DNA from: Bryobacteraceae bacterium
Lineage (GTDB): Bacteria > Acidobacteriota > Terriglobia > Bryobacterales > Bryobacteraceae
Assembly (NCBI GenBank): GCA_041394945.1
Contig: JAWKHH010000003.1
Coordinates: 558,001-622,000 of the forward strand
Direction of reading: 5' to 3'
Length of the DNA stretch: 64,000 nucleotides
Each line of letters begins with the position of its first letter. Positions within the stretch are counted from its first letter, which is position 1. Positions 35,936 to 46,066 of the stretch are shown here, in pieces. The translations under genes and the position numbers were made by a program. The notes below the pieces were generated by a model that saw nothing but the letters and a program-made list of their open reading frames with translations, was not told where the DNA came from and made no database searches.

Positions 35936-38900
35936 TCAGAAGTTGTACTTGAGCGCCAACTGGACCTGACGGTTCTCGGCCGCCGTTCCGGTGACTACTC
36001 CGAACGTGCCCGTTCCGAGCGAGGCTCCGGGATTGCCGAACTGCGGCGAGTTGGTGAGATTGAACAGTTCGCCGCGGAACAGGAGCGTGTGCGTTTCCTT
36101 GAACGGCATCTTGAATTGCTTGGATGCCGAAAAGTCAAACGTGTGCAGCCCCGGGCCGACGATGGGGTTGCGCGGCGACGTGCCATAGGTGGTGCTGCGT
36201 GAGAAGGCGGCGGTGTTGAACCAGCGTGTCGGGACCTTGTCGTCAAGAATCGGCGACACGCCCGGCGCGGCGTTCGGGCGCGGCCACAACGCATCGACGT
36301 TCCACGTATCGCCGCTCTGCACGACGTTCACCGGGAATCCGGCAGCGAGCGTGAGCAACCCGCCCATGGACCATCCGCCGAGGAGCGCTCCGGCCACGCC
36401 GGAATACGATCGCGCGAAGGGCAGCTCCCAGACCAGGCCGCTCACCAGACGATGGCGCTGATCGAGCACGCTGCTGGCGCGTTCGGCCTTGCCGCGGTTG
36501 CGGGCGTTCTGGCAGACGCAGCCGCCGGCGTTGATGGTTTGCGCGGCGTCGTCGATGAGGTGGGACCAGGTGTACGCCGCGGTGAGGCTCAGCCCGTTCG
36601 AGAGCCGGTGTTCGTAGCGCGCCTGCAACGAATGATAGACGGTGTTGGCGTCGGCGGCGATCATGCGGATGCGGGCGTAGGCGGGGTAGGGGCGCCGGGA
36701 CTGGATGTCGCCCGGGCCAGGTTCCGGCTGATTGAAGTTGTTGAGGCTGGTATCGACGTGCGTGCCCTTGCTGCCCACCCAGCCGACCTCGAGAACATCG
36801 TTGGCGGTGAGTTCCTTCGAGACCTGGAAGTTGAAGTTCTGCATGTAGGCGTTGTGGCGGCGGCGATCGACGGGAACCGAAACCACGTTGAAGATCGGAT
36901 TGGCGGGATAGAGTTCGGCGGGCACGGGATTCTGGATCGTCGCCACGGGATTCACCACCGGGTTGCTGACGGTGAGGCTGCCGCCGCCGGGCGGGTTCAA
37001 CTGCAGAATGTTGGTGTTGTCGAACTGGGCCACGGTGTAGAAGAGGCCGTATCCGCCACGGATCACCATGCGGCGGGGCATGCGGTAGGCGAAGCCGAAG
37101 CGGGGGCCGAAGTTGCGGTATTCGCCGAAGTAGAAGTCGGCCTGGGCGCCGGGATCGGGCCAGAGGACGGGCCCTTTCGGATCGAGGTCGAAGCGGAGGG
37201 TGCGGCTGACGGCGTTGACTTCATGCGGCTGGCCGGGAATGTCCCAGCGGAGGCCGATGTTGAGGGTGAGATTGGGAGTGGCCTTCCAGTCGTCCTGCAA
37301 GTAGAGGCCGTAGCGCCACTGGCGGATCTTCGAGATAGGGACGCCTTCCGGCGTCAGCGTGGTGCGGGGCAGACCGAGCATGAAGGCGGATGCGCCGTTG
37401 CCGGAGATGTCGTTGGTGAACGCCATGTTGCCGAAGGGCCAGTTGTTGGTGGTGGCGTCGTCAAGCAGGCGGCGTACGTCGATGCCCATCTTGAGCGCGT
37501 GGCCGCCGCGGATAACGCTCACGTTGTCGACGAACTGGAACGTGCGGCTGTAATCGAGGTTGGAGGAGGCGCCGGAATCGCCGAGCCCCATGTAACCGGT
37601 GATGTTCATGACGGGGAAGCCTTGCTCGTCGGCGCGCAGGGGACGGCCGTTGGGTCCGCCGACGTTCAGTCCGTTGATGCCGAGCGAGGCGATGGTGAAG
37701 CCGGTCCCGGTGCGGGGGCTGAGCTTGGCGGCGTTGGCGCGGTTCCATCCGAACCGGGCCTCGTTGAGAAACGCCGGGCTGAAAGTGTGGATGTGCTGGA
37801 ACCCGAGGCTGTTGTTGGGGAACTGGGCGCTGTAGTAGAAGTTCGGGTTCAGCTCCACGTTCGGGAAGTCGCGGCGCATGTGGATGTAGTGGAAGAAGAC
37901 CTGGTCGCGCTCGCCGAAATAGTGGTCGACGCGAGTGAGCCCCTGGTCGATGTTAAGCGCGCCCTGGGAGACGCCGGCGTAGTTGACCGTGCCGCTGGAA
38001 TTGGGCAGCGGCATATAGGTGTTTACGAGGTTCACCGAGACGGGATTGAGGCGGGCGGGGGGGATGATGTTGCCGGGGAACGGGGTATTGGCGGCGTAGG
38101 GATCGCGAATGACGGCGGAGTTCGCGGAGAAGTTGCCGGTGCGCTCGGCCGGGGTGAGCACGATGTTCGTGCCGGCCGCCTGGCGGGTGGAGCGGATGGC
38201 TTCGTAGCTCGCCATGAAGAAGGTCTTGTTGCGGACGACCGGGCCGCTCACCACGCCGCCGAACTGGTTCCGGCGGAGGACGTCTTTCGGAAACGGCGCG
38301 GGGCGGAAGAAGTTGCGGCTGTCGAGCTTGTCGTTGCGGAAGAACTCGAAGAGCGTGCCATGGAGTTCGTTCGTGCCGGAGCGCAGTTGCACGTTGACAT
38401 TGGCGCCGGCGTTGCCGCCGTATTCGGCCGAGTAGTTGCCGGTTTGCACCTTGAACTCCTGGAGTGCGTCGAGCGACGGGAACATGGTGATGTAGTTCGA
38501 GCGGTTGTTGACGATCGAGACGCCGTTGAGGTTGACCTGCATCCAGGCGTCGCGGGCGCCGTTGGCGATGATACGGCTTCCGCCGGTGGAGGTGTATTGG
38601 TTCACCTCGGTGACGCGGACGCCGGGCGTGAGGGCGGCCAGTTGCGTAAACGTCCGGCCGTTGATGGGGAGATTGACGATCCGTTCGCGGGCGACCACCT
38701 CGCCAAGGGTTCCATTCTCGGTTTGCAGAAGCGGCGTGGCGGCGCTCACCTCGATCGTCTGCTGGACTTCGCCCACCTGGAGGGCGACGTCGACGCGGGC
38801 CTGCTGGTTGATCTGGAGCGTGAGGCTCTGGACCCGCGCGGCGCGGAACCCGGCCGCCTGCACGGCAATGGAGTATTCGCCGGGAAGGAGGTATCGGACC

Positions 38901-39097
38901 TCATATTTGCCATCCGAAGCCGTGGCGATGGTTCGCGCGACCCCGGTGCTGGATTGCGTGATGGTGACGGTGGCCCCTGAGACCGCGGCGCCGCTTGGAT
39001 CGGTGATCGACCCAAGGATGCTGGTGTCGAGAGTTTGCGAGAGGAGGGATCCGCCAAGAACCAGCGAGGCGGACCAGGCAGACAGCGCAATGCGCAT
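35936..39097 (-). CDS. Oar-like TonB-dependent outer-membrane receptor
   Basis: The start at MRIALSAW follows AAGGGGG at good spacing; upstream in-frame residues are charged and lack a signal. A signal peptide (ALSAWSASLVLGGSLLSQ) precedes a carboxypeptidase-regulatory-like domain (ILGSITDPSGAAVSGATVTI to VDVALQVGEV). A TonB plug (LPINGRTFTQLAALTPGV) follows, then a long beta-barrel ending in aromatic residues (LALKYNF). Length is 1053 residues. Proteins of this type are the expanded receptor family of Acidobacteria and probably import large glycans or peptides. No conventional TonB box could be picked out. Confidence 0.93.
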   Translation of the reverse strand: MRIALSAWSASLVLGGSLLSQTLDTSILGSITDPSGAAVSGATVTITQSSTGVARTIATASDGKYEVRYLLPGEYSIAVQAAGFRAARVQSLTLQINQQARVDVALQVGEVQQTIEVSAATPLLQTENGTLGEVVARERIVNLPINGRTFTQLAALTPGVRVTEVNQYTSTGGSRIIANGARDAWMQVNLNGVSIVNNRSNYITMFPSLDALQEFKVQTGNYSAEYGGNAGANVNVQLRSGTNELHGTLFEFFRNDKLDSRNFFRPAPFPKDVLRRNQFGGVVSGPVVRNKTFFMASYEAIRSTRQAAGTNIVLTPAERTGNFSANSAVIRDPYAANTPFPGNIIPPARLNPVSVNLVNTYMPLPNSSGTVNYAGVSQGALNIDQGLTRVDHYFGERDQVFFHYIHMRRDFPNVELNPNFYYSAQFPNNSLGFQHIHTFSPAFLNEARFGWNRANAAKLSPRTGTGFTIASLGINGLNVGGPNGRPLRADEQGFPVMNITGYMGLGDSGASSNLDYSRTFQFVDNVSVIRGGHALKMGIDVRRLLDDATTNNWPFGNMAFTNDISGNGASAFMLGLPRTTLTPEGVPISKIRQWRYGLYLQDDWKATPNLTLNIGLRWDIPGQPHEVNAVSRTLRFDLDPKGPVLWPDPGAQADFYFGEYRNFGPRFGFAYRMPRRMVIRGGYGLFYTVAQFDNTNILQLNPPGGGSLTVSNPVVNPVATIQNPVPAELYPANPIFNVVSVPVDRRRHNAYMQNFNFQVSKELTANDVLEVGWVGSKGTHVDTSLNNFNQPEPGPGDIQSRRPYPAYARIRMIAADANTVYHSLQARYEHRLSNGLSLTAAYTWSHLIDDAAQTINAGGCVCQNARNRGKAERASSVLDQRHRLVSGLVWELPFARSYSGVAGALLGGWSMGGLLTLAAGFPVNVVQSGDTWNVDALWPRPNAAPGVSPILDDKVPTRWFNTAAFSRSTTYGTSPRNPIVGPGLHTFDFSASKQFKMPFKETHTLLFRGELFNLTNSPQFGNPGASLGTGTFGVVTGTAAENRQVQLALKYNF

Positions 39098-39491
39098 GAC
39101 GACCCCCTTGTGTTGCTTCCTGAAAACGATGCGTTTCCGGCTACGTGACCTGACGGCGAACCACGGCCGAACGGGAAGACGGGACTGAGTCCAATTCAAA
39201 CAGGGAGTTCAAAAACGGTCCTCACGATAGTAAGGCAAGGCGGAAGTAGAGTCAAGACTCCGAAAGCATTGAAAATAATAAATTTAGAGGAGCGCCACGG
39301 AGGCGGGCGGCGGGCGGCGGCAGGGGGAAACGAGCCCGTCGAGAGGGCGCAAACCGTTGATCTCCATGGCCGAACCGCGGTTCGCAAATCTTTACGCGCC
39401 GGATAACCTGTTGAACTACAATAGCGTCAGTAGAGATAGCGGCGGTTTTCACCTGTATCGCTACAGGTATGCCGCCAGAGAGGTGCTACCG
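39098..39491 (+). promoter_or_regulatory. Divergent intergenic region between the receptor and export operons
   Basis: This 394-base gap should hold both divergent promoters. The 39200-39290 part is locally A/T-rich (runs such as GAAAATAATAAATTTAGAG), unlike its surroundings. A TACAAT hexamer at 39417-39422 could be a -10 for the export operon, but no -35 stands at the right distance. No gene or RNA was seen. Confidence 0.3.
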
Positions 39492-41288
39492 ATGCAGCTT
39501 CCCCATGGCAGTGAACCGGAAACGAAAGGCCAGCCGGCCGCGCCAGCCAAAGTGAAGGCTCCGGCGCCCCGACGCTGGGGCCGGTGGGTGGGATTGCTGC
39601 TGGTAGCGGCGGCGGCGGCGGGAGTGTACTGGTATCAGACGGGCCAGATTCGGGCGCGAAGCGCGGCGACGATCGCGGCGGTGCGGACCCATGTTGTGGC
39701 GGCGGGTCCGGTGGTGCAGACGCTGCGGCTGACCGGGACGACGTCGGCGGAGCGGTATGCGTCGCTGTTGGCGCCGCAGTTGCGCGGGAGCCGCGGCGGT
39801 TTTGGCCGCGACGCGCGCAGCTTTCGCTCGAGCACGCGGGGATCGAACGTTTCGGCGAACACAGGCACGGGGTCGACGTCACAATCGGCGGCGAGCATGG
39901 CTGGGGGGTCCGGCGGATCTTCGGGAAGCGGAGCGGCCACCGGCATCGCTGGGTCGCGCGCGGCCACGGGCGTCCAGAACATGACGTCCCGTGTTTCGAG
40001 GAGCAGCAGCGGCGGCTCGCGGAGTTCAGGCAGTCAGTCGGCCGCGGCGGCGGCGTCAGCGGCAATGGGCGAGGGTCTCGGATCGACTTCGAACAGCCTT
40101 TCCGGAGGATCGAGCGGGCCAGGCGCAATCGGATCGGCGAGCAGCGGCGGCGGTGGCGGCGGCGGCGGCGGCCGGGGAGGCCGCGGGGGCGGCGGTGAGT
40201 TCTCGTTGGTGTTGCAGGACGCCACGCCACCGGGAAAGCTGGTCAAGAAAGGCGACGTGGTGGCCGAGTTCGACCGCCAGTACATGCTCACCCGGCTGGA
40301 CGACTACCGGGCAGCGGTTGCGCAAACGGATTCGAACTTCAAGAAGCTGCTCTCGGAACTCGAGTTGACGAAGAAGGCGCACGACCAGACGATCGACGTC
40401 GCGAAGGCGAACTTCGAAAAGGCGCAGCTCGACATGAAAACGCTGCCCGTGCTCGGGGCCATGGACGCCGAGCGGCGCCGGCTGGCGCTCGAAGAGGCCG
40501 AGGCGCAGTTGAAGCAGGTGCGGCAGGAGATCAAGTTCATGGACACGGGGCTGGCGGCGGACCGCAAGGTGGCCGAGCTCGAAGTCCGGCAGTCCGAGCT
40601 CGAACTGCAGCGCAACGAGCGCAACGTGGACCGGATGGTGCTGAAGGCGCCGATCGACGGGCTTGTGGTGATGATGACGACGTTCCGCGGGGCGGAGTTC
40701 GACCAGATCAAGGTCGGCGACCAGGTTTACGCGGGGATGCGGTTCATGCAGATTGTCGACCCGTCGTCGATGGTGGTGAACGCGACGGTGAGCCAGGCCT
40801 ACGTCGAACAGGTGCGGTACGGGCAGAAGGCCAAGATTCGCTTCGACGCGTTTCCGGGCCTGGAGCTGACGGCGCATATTTCGGCGATCGGAACGGTGGC
40901 GTCGGCGAGCCGCTACCGGCCGGACTGGGTGCGGGACATCCCGGTGGTGCTGAAGCTCGACGAGATGGATAGGCGGGTGATCCCGGATCTTTCGGTAAGC
41001 TGTGACGTGATTCTGGAGACGGAAGAAGCGCCGGCGATCGCGCCGCTCGAGGCCGTGCACACGGAAGCAGCGCCGGGGCAGCAAGCCCGGCATTTTGTGT
41101 GGGTGCGCGGAACGCAAGGCGCGTGGCAGCGGCGCGAAGTGGAACTGGGGATCGAGAACAACGTCCGGGTGGCGGTTCGCAGGGGCTTGAAGGCCGGCGA
41201 AACGATCGCTCTGGAACGTCCGCCGCAGGCGCGCGACACGAGCACGGTGAGCCTGGAGCGCCAAGAGGCGGAGCGCCCGCCGGCGTGA
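39492..41288 (+). CDS. Periplasmic adaptor (HlyD/RND type) with Gly/Ser-rich insertion
   Basis: The start at 39492 (MQLPHG) follows GAGAGG. A membrane anchor is at about residues 35-53 (WVGLLLVAAAAAGVYWY). The lipoyl/barrel-sandwich half TTSAERYASLLAPQ is separated from its partner strand (PPGKLVKKGDVVAEFD) by roughly 135 residues of Gly/Ser/Ala-rich sequence. A coiled-coil hairpin (ELTKKAHDQTIDVAKANFEK to QRNERNVDRMVLKAPIDG) and beta-barrel and membrane-proximal domains follow. It links an inner-membrane pump to TolC. It is the first of three adaptors in the operon. Confidence 0.85.
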   Translation: MQLPHGSEPETKGQPAAPAKVKAPAPRRWGRWVGLLLVAAAAAGVYWYQTGQIRARSAATIAAVRTHVVAAGPVVQTLRLTGTTSAERYASLLAPQLRGSRGGFGRDARSFRSSTRGSNVSANTGTGSTSQSAASMAGGSGGSSGSGAATGIAGSRAATGVQNMTSRVSRSSSGGSRSSGSQSAAAAASAAMGEGLGSTSNSLSGGSSGPGAIGSASSGGGGGGGGGRGGRGGGGEFSLVLQDATPPGKLVKKGDVVAEFDRQYMLTRLDDYRAAVAQTDSNFKKLLSELELTKKAHDQTIDVAKANFEKAQLDMKTLPVLGAMDAERRRLALEEAEAQLKQVRQEIKFMDTGLAADRKVAELEVRQSELELQRNERNVDRMVLKAPIDGLVVMMTTFRGAEFDQIKVGDQVYAGMRFMQIVDPSSMVVNATVSQAYVEQVRYGQKAKIRFDAFPGLELTAHISAIGTVASASRYRPDWVRDIPVVLKLDEMDRRVIPDLSVSCDVILETEEAPAIAPLEAVHTEAAPGQQARHFVWVRGTQGAWQRREVELGIENNVRVAVRRGLKAGETIALERPPQARDTSTVSLERQEAERPPA

Positions 41289-41399
41289 GCGCCGGCTTGA
41301 GCCTGGACCGGAACCGCGAACAAACCGCCGGCTGGATGCAGGCCTGCGCCGCCGGAATGAACTTGTGACACAGGGCGAAGAGAGGAGAAAGGCGACGAG

Positions 41400-42707
41400 A
41401 TGGCATCGAAAGACCTGAAGCCGAAGGTGCGTATCGGGCAAGGCGGCCAATCCAAGACGAGAAAGGCCGTTCTGTGGGCGGTGCTGTCGGCTCTGGCCGC
41501 CAGCGGAGCCTACGCGGCGTTCCGGTACACGACCAAGACGGTGGTGGAGATCCCGACCGCGAAGGTGCGCAAGTCGGAATTCATCATCGCGGTGAAGACC
41601 CGGGGCGAGGTGCGGAGCAACAACTCCGTGGTGCTGACGGCGCCGCAGGTGCCGGATCCGCAGATCACGAAGCTGGCTGAATCGGGCAAACCGGTGAAGG
41701 CGGGCGAGGTGGTGGTGGAGTTTGACCAGGCGCAGCAGGAACAGTACCTTCTCGAGCGCTCGACGAGCGTGCGGACGGTGGACAGCGAGATCGTGCAGTT
41801 GAAGGCGTCGCACAAGATCACCGATGAGCAGGATTCGATGAATCTGATGACGTCGCAGTACGACGTGGAGCGGGCGAAGCTCGAAGCGAGCAAGTCCGAG
41901 GTTATCTCGGAGATCGAAGGGGCCAAGGCGCGGATCGACGTCGGTGTTTCCGAGGGGAGCCTGGGGCAGGTAAAGACGACCATCAAGTCCCACAACATCT
42001 CGCAGGAAGCGGACCTGTCGCGGCTGCAACAGAAGAAGGACAAGACGGTTCGCGATATGAATCGCGCCAAGGGATACCTGGCGAAGATGGAGATCCGGGC
42101 GCCGATCACGGGGATTGTGAACATCCTGCCGAATTTCCGCGCGTCGGGCTCTTTCGGATCGACGCCGCCGCCATTCAAGGAAGGGGACCGGGCGTGGACG
42201 GGCGCGGCGATCGCCGAGATCCCCGACTTGTCGAGCATGCGAGTGGAACTGAAGCTCGACGAAGTGGATCGCGGCAAGCTGACGCTGGGCCAGCAGGTGC
42301 GGATTCGGGTGGATGCGATTCCGGAGAAGGAGCTGGTTGCCGAGCTCGACTGGATCAGCCCGATCGCGCAGCTGGTGTGGAAGGGCATGGGGATGACGGA
42401 AAAGACGTTCCCGGCGCGGGCGACGCTGAAGACGCTCGACGGGCGGCTGCGGCCGGGCATGAGCTCGAGCGCCGATATCATCATCGAGAAGCAGGACGCG
42501 GCGCTGATGATCCCGACGCGGGCGAGTTTCGTCGTTCGCGGGAAGCCGTCGGTGTACGTGCAGAAGGGCGCCGGCTACGAGATCCGGCAGATCGAAGTGG
42601 GCAAGCGCAACGAGACGGACATCGTGGTGCTTTCGGGCCTGAAGGAAGGCGAGACGGTGTACCTCGAGAATCCGATCGAGGCGGCGCGGCGGGCCAAGAA
42701 GCTGTAG
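41400..42707 (+). CDS. Periplasmic adaptor protein (HlyD family), second of three
   Basis: 435 residues. The N-terminal anchor is AVLWAVLSALAASGAYAAF. Barrel-sandwich strands are TRGEVRSNNSVVLTAPQ and GKPVKAGEVVVEFDQAQ, separated from KMEIRAPITGIVNILP by a coiled-coil hairpin (about 105-215). A beta-barrel domain (MRVELKLDEVDRGKLTLGQQ) and a membrane-proximal domain (VYVQKGAGYEIRQIEVG) complete the usual adaptor plan. It is 111 bases after the first adaptor and 24 before the third. Confidence 0.88.
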   Translation: MASKDLKPKVRIGQGGQSKTRKAVLWAVLSALAASGAYAAFRYTTKTVVEIPTAKVRKSEFIIAVKTRGEVRSNNSVVLTAPQVPDPQITKLAESGKPVKAGEVVVEFDQAQQEQYLLERSTSVRTVDSEIVQLKASHKITDEQDSMNLMTSQYDVERAKLEASKSEVISEIEGAKARIDVGVSEGSLGQVKTTIKSHNISQEADLSRLQQKKDKTVRDMNRAKGYLAKMEIRAPITGIVNILPNFRASGSFGSTPPPFKEGDRAWTGAAIAEIPDLSSMRVELKLDEVDRGKLTLGQQVRIRVDAIPEKELVAELDWISPIAQLVWKGMGMTEKTFPARATLKTLDGRLRPGMSSSADIIIEKQDAALMIPTRASFVVRGKPSVYVQKGAGYEIRQIEVGKRNETDIVVLSGLKEGETVYLENPIEAARRAKKL

Positions 42708-42731
42708 GGCGCGCGGAAGGAAAAGAGAGTC

Positions 42732-44780
42732 ATGAAGAAGTGGATCGTCAGGTTGTTGATGGTGCTGGTGGCGGCGGCGGCCGGCTGGGGCGGCTACACG
42801 GCGCTCAAGAAGATTCCCGAAGCACGGGAGGGCGGGCTGCCGACGGCCAAGGTGCGCCAGGGCGACATCGTGGTGAGGACGTTCGCGCGCGGCGAACTGC
42901 GGGCCGTGCGGTCCATGACGCTGACGGCGCCGAACCTGTTCGGCACGGTGCAGGTGACCAAGCTTGCGCCGCTGGGCGCTTTCGCGCGGGAGAAAGACCT
43001 GGTGGTGGAGTTCGACGACGCCGAACTGCAGTCGCGCATCGAGGAGAAGCAACTCGAGCTCGACCAGTTGGATGAGCAGATCAAGAAATCGAAGGCCGAC
43101 CTTGCGATCCGCGACAATCAGGACCAGGTGGAACTGCTGCGCGCCAGATACTCCGTCCGGCGGGCGGAGCTCGAAGTGAAGCGGAACGACCTGATTTCGA
43201 AGATCGACGCGCGAAAGAACGAACTGACGCTCGAGGAATCCGAGCGGCGGCTGAAGCAGTTGGAAAGCGATATCAAAAGCCGCCGCGAGCAGGCGCAGGC
43301 CGAACTGGCCGTGCTCGCCGAGAAGAAGACCAAAGCCGACCAGGAGATGGCCCGAGAGCGGACCCGGCTTCGCCAGGTGAAGATGCTCTCGCCGATGAGC
43401 GGGCTGGTGGCGATCCGCCAGAACCGCGGGTTCGGGTTCTTCTCGTTCGGGCAGCAGGCGCCGGACATCCGGGAGGGAGATCAGTTGCAGCCGGGCATGC
43501 CGGTGGCGGATATTCTGGACCTCTCCGAGCTCGAAATCGTGGCGCGCGTGGGCGAACTGGATCGCGCGAACCTGCACGAGGGTCAGGACGTGGAGTTCAC
43601 GCTCGATGCGTTGGCGGACAAGCGGCTGCATGGGAAGATCAAATCGCTCAGCGGCACGGCGAGCGCGAACGTGTTTTCGAGCGACCCGGCGAAGAAGTTC
43701 GACGTCCTGTTCGCCGTGGACATGCGGCAGTTGATGTCGTCGTTGGGCGCGACGCCGGAGCAGATTTCGCGGATCCTGGCCCAGGCTGAGGCGAATCGCA
43801 AGAAGGCCCCGGCGGGCGGACCGGCAATGATGGCCGGCGGCCCGATGATGATGATGGGCGGCGGCGGCCGTCCAGGCGGGGGCGGCGCTGGAGGCTTCGC
43901 TGGCGGCGGTGGCGGGGGCGGCGGTTTCGCCGGCGCTCCGGGTGGCGGCGGCGGCGACCAGCAGGGCGGACAAGGCGGCGGCCGTGCGTTCGGCTTCCAA
44001 CGGCCCGGCGGCGGGCAAGGCGGCGGCGGGCAGGCCGGCGGCGCCGCGTCCGGATTGACTGCCGAGCAGCAGCAGAAGATGCGCGCCGCGATGCAGAAGG
44101 CGCTCAACGGAAAGAACATGCAGGACCTGACGCCGGAAGAGCGGCAGGAGATCTTCACGAAGGTCCGCGAAGAGATGCAGAAGGAAGGGATTTCGATGCC
44201 CGCTCGCGGCGGCCGCAAGGGCGGCGACAGCAAGGGCGGCGAGACCAAGGCTGGAGAGACGAAGGGCGGCGAGCGGCCGACGCGGACGGCGGGTCCCGAT
44301 GGGGCAGCGGTAGCGCGAGGCGAAGGTGGCGGCGGAAGGCGCAATGGCGGCGGCGGAGGAGGCCCCCGCAGCGGCCCGTCGGACGCCGACCTGGCCAACG
44401 CAAAACTCCCGCCTCCGCCGGAAGAAGACAGCAACCTTGATGTGCTGATGCGGCCCGGACTGCTGGCGGACGTGGAGATCATCGTGGAGCGAATTCCGAA
44501 TGCGATCAACGTTCCGATGCAGGCGATCTTCCAGCGCGAGGGCAAGACGATCGTGTTTGTGAAGGAAGGACGGCGGTTCGCAGCGCGGGCGGTAAAGCCG
44601 CTGAAGCGGAGCGAATCCGTGATGGTGATCGCCGAAGGGTTGAAGCCGGGTGAAGAAGTCGCGCTGCAGGATCCGGACGCCAAGCCGGGCGAAGGCAAGA
44701 AGGGCAAGAAAGGCGGCGGCGGCGAAGGGGGAGGCGGCGGCGCTCCGATGATGCCCGCCGGCGGCGGTAAGCGAGGTTAA
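42732..44780 (+). CDS. Periplasmic adaptor (HlyD family), third of three, with Gly-rich and helical insertions
   Basis: 682 residues. A signal anchor (IVRLLMVLVAAAAGWGGYTA) and standard adaptor strands and coil (residues about 40-235) are followed by the barrel domain. From about residue 350 come a run of Met/Gly and then Gly-rich sequence. A helical segment (LTAEQQQKMRAAMQKALNG, then LTPEERQEIFTKVREEMQKE) and a second Gly/Arg-rich tract follow. The protein then returns to adaptor sequence (VLMRPGLLADVEIIVERIPN to GLKPGEEVALQD). About 200 residues are thus inserted in the barrel or membrane-proximal part. It is 5 bases upstream of the permease gene. Confidence 0.85.
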   Translation: MKKWIVRLLMVLVAAAAGWGGYTALKKIPEAREGGLPTAKVRQGDIVVRTFARGELRAVRSMTLTAPNLFGTVQVTKLAPLGAFAREKDLVVEFDDAELQSRIEEKQLELDQLDEQIKKSKADLAIRDNQDQVELLRARYSVRRAELEVKRNDLISKIDARKNELTLEESERRLKQLESDIKSRREQAQAELAVLAEKKTKADQEMARERTRLRQVKMLSPMSGLVAIRQNRGFGFFSFGQQAPDIREGDQLQPGMPVADILDLSELEIVARVGELDRANLHEGQDVEFTLDALADKRLHGKIKSLSGTASANVFSSDPAKKFDVLFAVDMRQLMSSLGATPEQISRILAQAEANRKKAPAGGPAMMAGGPMMMMGGGGRPGGGGAGGFAGGGGGGGGFAGAPGGGGGDQQGGQGGGRAFGFQRPGGGQGGGGQAGGAASGLTAEQQQKMRAAMQKALNGKNMQDLTPEERQEIFTKVREEMQKEGISMPARGGRKGGDSKGGETKAGETKGGERPTRTAGPDGAAVARGEGGGGRRNGGGGGGPRSGPSDADLANAKLPPPPEEDSNLDVLMRPGLLADVEIIVERIPNAINVPMQAIFQREGKTIVFVKEGRRFAARAVKPLKRSESVMVIAEGLKPGEEVALQDPDAKPGEGKKGKKGGGGEGGGGGAPMMPAGGGKRG

Positions 44781-44785
44781 CGAAG

Positions 44786-46042
44786 ATGTCGATATTGTCC
44801 GGCGTACTGCCTGAAATCCAGATGGGGCTGGCCAGTCTGCTGGTCCACAAGCTCCGCACGATGCTGACGATGCTCGGCATGATCTTCGGCGTGGGCGCTG
44901 TGGTGGCGATGCTGTCGATCACCGCGGGCGCGCAGAAGGAGATGTTGGCGTCGATCGATCTGCTGGGGGTGAACAACATCCTCATCGAAGCCAAAGAAGC
45001 GGTGGATCGCAATGAACTGCAGGCGCGCCGCGAGATTTCGCCGGGCCTGACGTTCCGCGATTTCCGCGCCATTTCGGAGAACGTGCCGGGAATCGCCGCC
45101 CTGACGCCGCGCAAGCGATTCAAGCCGCAGAAGGTGGTGCCGAAGACGGCGCAGGAGGCCCCGACGCTGATTGGCGTGGAGCCGTCGTACCTGGAGATTC
45201 AGAACCTGAAGGTGGTGGAAGGACGCTGGTTCAACGAACAGGAGAATCGCGAATCGCGCCCGGTGTGCGTGCTCGGCGAAGCCGCCAAGGTGAACCTGCT
45301 CGGATTCGACCCGGCGGTCGGCAAGTTCGTGAAGGTGAACGACACGTGGCTGCAGGTGGTGGGCGTGCTGGCGCCGCAGGCCTCGGCCGACACCGAGGTG
45401 GAGGGGCTGGAGGTGGTGAACCGGAACAACCTGGTGATCGCCCCGATGAACACCGTGATGCGGCGGTTCGAGGACAGCAACAGCTACCTCAAGGACGAGA
45501 TCGATGGGATTTACATCAAGGTGGCCAATGGCACGGACTCGGTGGAGACAGCGGGCGTGGTGAGCGCGATTCTCGACGCGACCCACAAGGACGCCGGCGA
45601 CTATACGGTGGTGGTGCCCGCGGGCCTGCTCGAACAGAAGGAACGAACCCTTCGCATCTTCAACATCGTGATGATCTCGATCGCCGGCATTTCGCTGTTG
45701 GTGGGCGGTATCGGCATCATGAACATCATGCTGGCGACCGTGCTCGAACGAACCCGCGAAATCGGCATCCGGCGCGCCATCGGCGCGCGGCAGGCGGATA
45801 TTATCCGGCAGTTCCTGACCGAGGCGACGATGATCTCAATGCTCGGCGGTCTGATGGGAGTAATTTTCGGCGTTGCGCTGGCGTGGGTGATCGGAGCCGC
45901 GGCTGGTTATCCGACAGAGGTAACCACGACGTCCATTGTTGTCGCCTTCTCCGTGTCGGTGGGTATCGGTCTCATGTTCGGGATCTACCCGGCGATGCAG
46001 GCGGCAAAGCTCGATCCGATCGAAGCGATCCGCTACGAATAA
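44786..46042 (+). CDS. MacB-like ABC transporter permease lacking an ATPase domain
   Basis: 418 residues. A first membrane helix near the N-terminus (MLTMLGMIFGVGAVVAMLSI) is followed by a periplasmic MacB core domain (VEPSYLEIQNLKVVEGRWF, VVGVLAPQASADTEVEGLE). The FtsX domain has three C-terminal helices (IVMISIAGISLLVGGIGIMN, LGGLMGVIFGVALAWVIGA, VVAFSVSVGIGLMFGIYP). MacB normally has an N-terminal ATPase, or a separate ATPase gene beside it; neither is present here. It probably works with the three adaptors and the TolC as a mechanotransmission-type exporter, using an ATPase encoded elsewhere. Confidence 0.9.
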   Translation: MSILSGVLPEIQMGLASLLVHKLRTMLTMLGMIFGVGAVVAMLSITAGAQKEMLASIDLLGVNNILIEAKEAVDRNELQARREISPGLTFRDFRAISENVPGIAALTPRKRFKPQKVVPKTAQEAPTLIGVEPSYLEIQNLKVVEGRWFNEQENRESRPVCVLGEAAKVNLLGFDPAVGKFVKVNDTWLQVVGVLAPQASADTEVEGLEVVNRNNLVIAPMNTVMRRFEDSNSYLKDEIDGIYIKVANGTDSVETAGVVSAILDATHKDAGDYTVVVPAGLLEQKERTLRIFNIVMISIAGISLLVGGIGIMNIMLATVLERTREIGIRRAIGARQADIIRQFLTEATMISMLGGLMGVIFGVALAWVIGAAAGYPTEVTTTSIVVAFSVSVGIGLMFGIYPAMQAAKLDPIEAIRYE

Positions 46043-46066
46043 CGTCTAAACTGAAAACTTATCGAC

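Noticed and set aside
36452..38980. 842-codon plus-strand open frame opposite the TonB receptor
   Set aside because: Shadow frame rich in Gly/Ala/Val/Glu; the receptor on the other strand has signal peptide, plug and barrel.
40056..44018. 1320-codon minus-strand open frame across the adaptor genes
   Set aside because: Antisense shadow of three well-supported adaptors; His/Arg-rich translation and no SD or domain.
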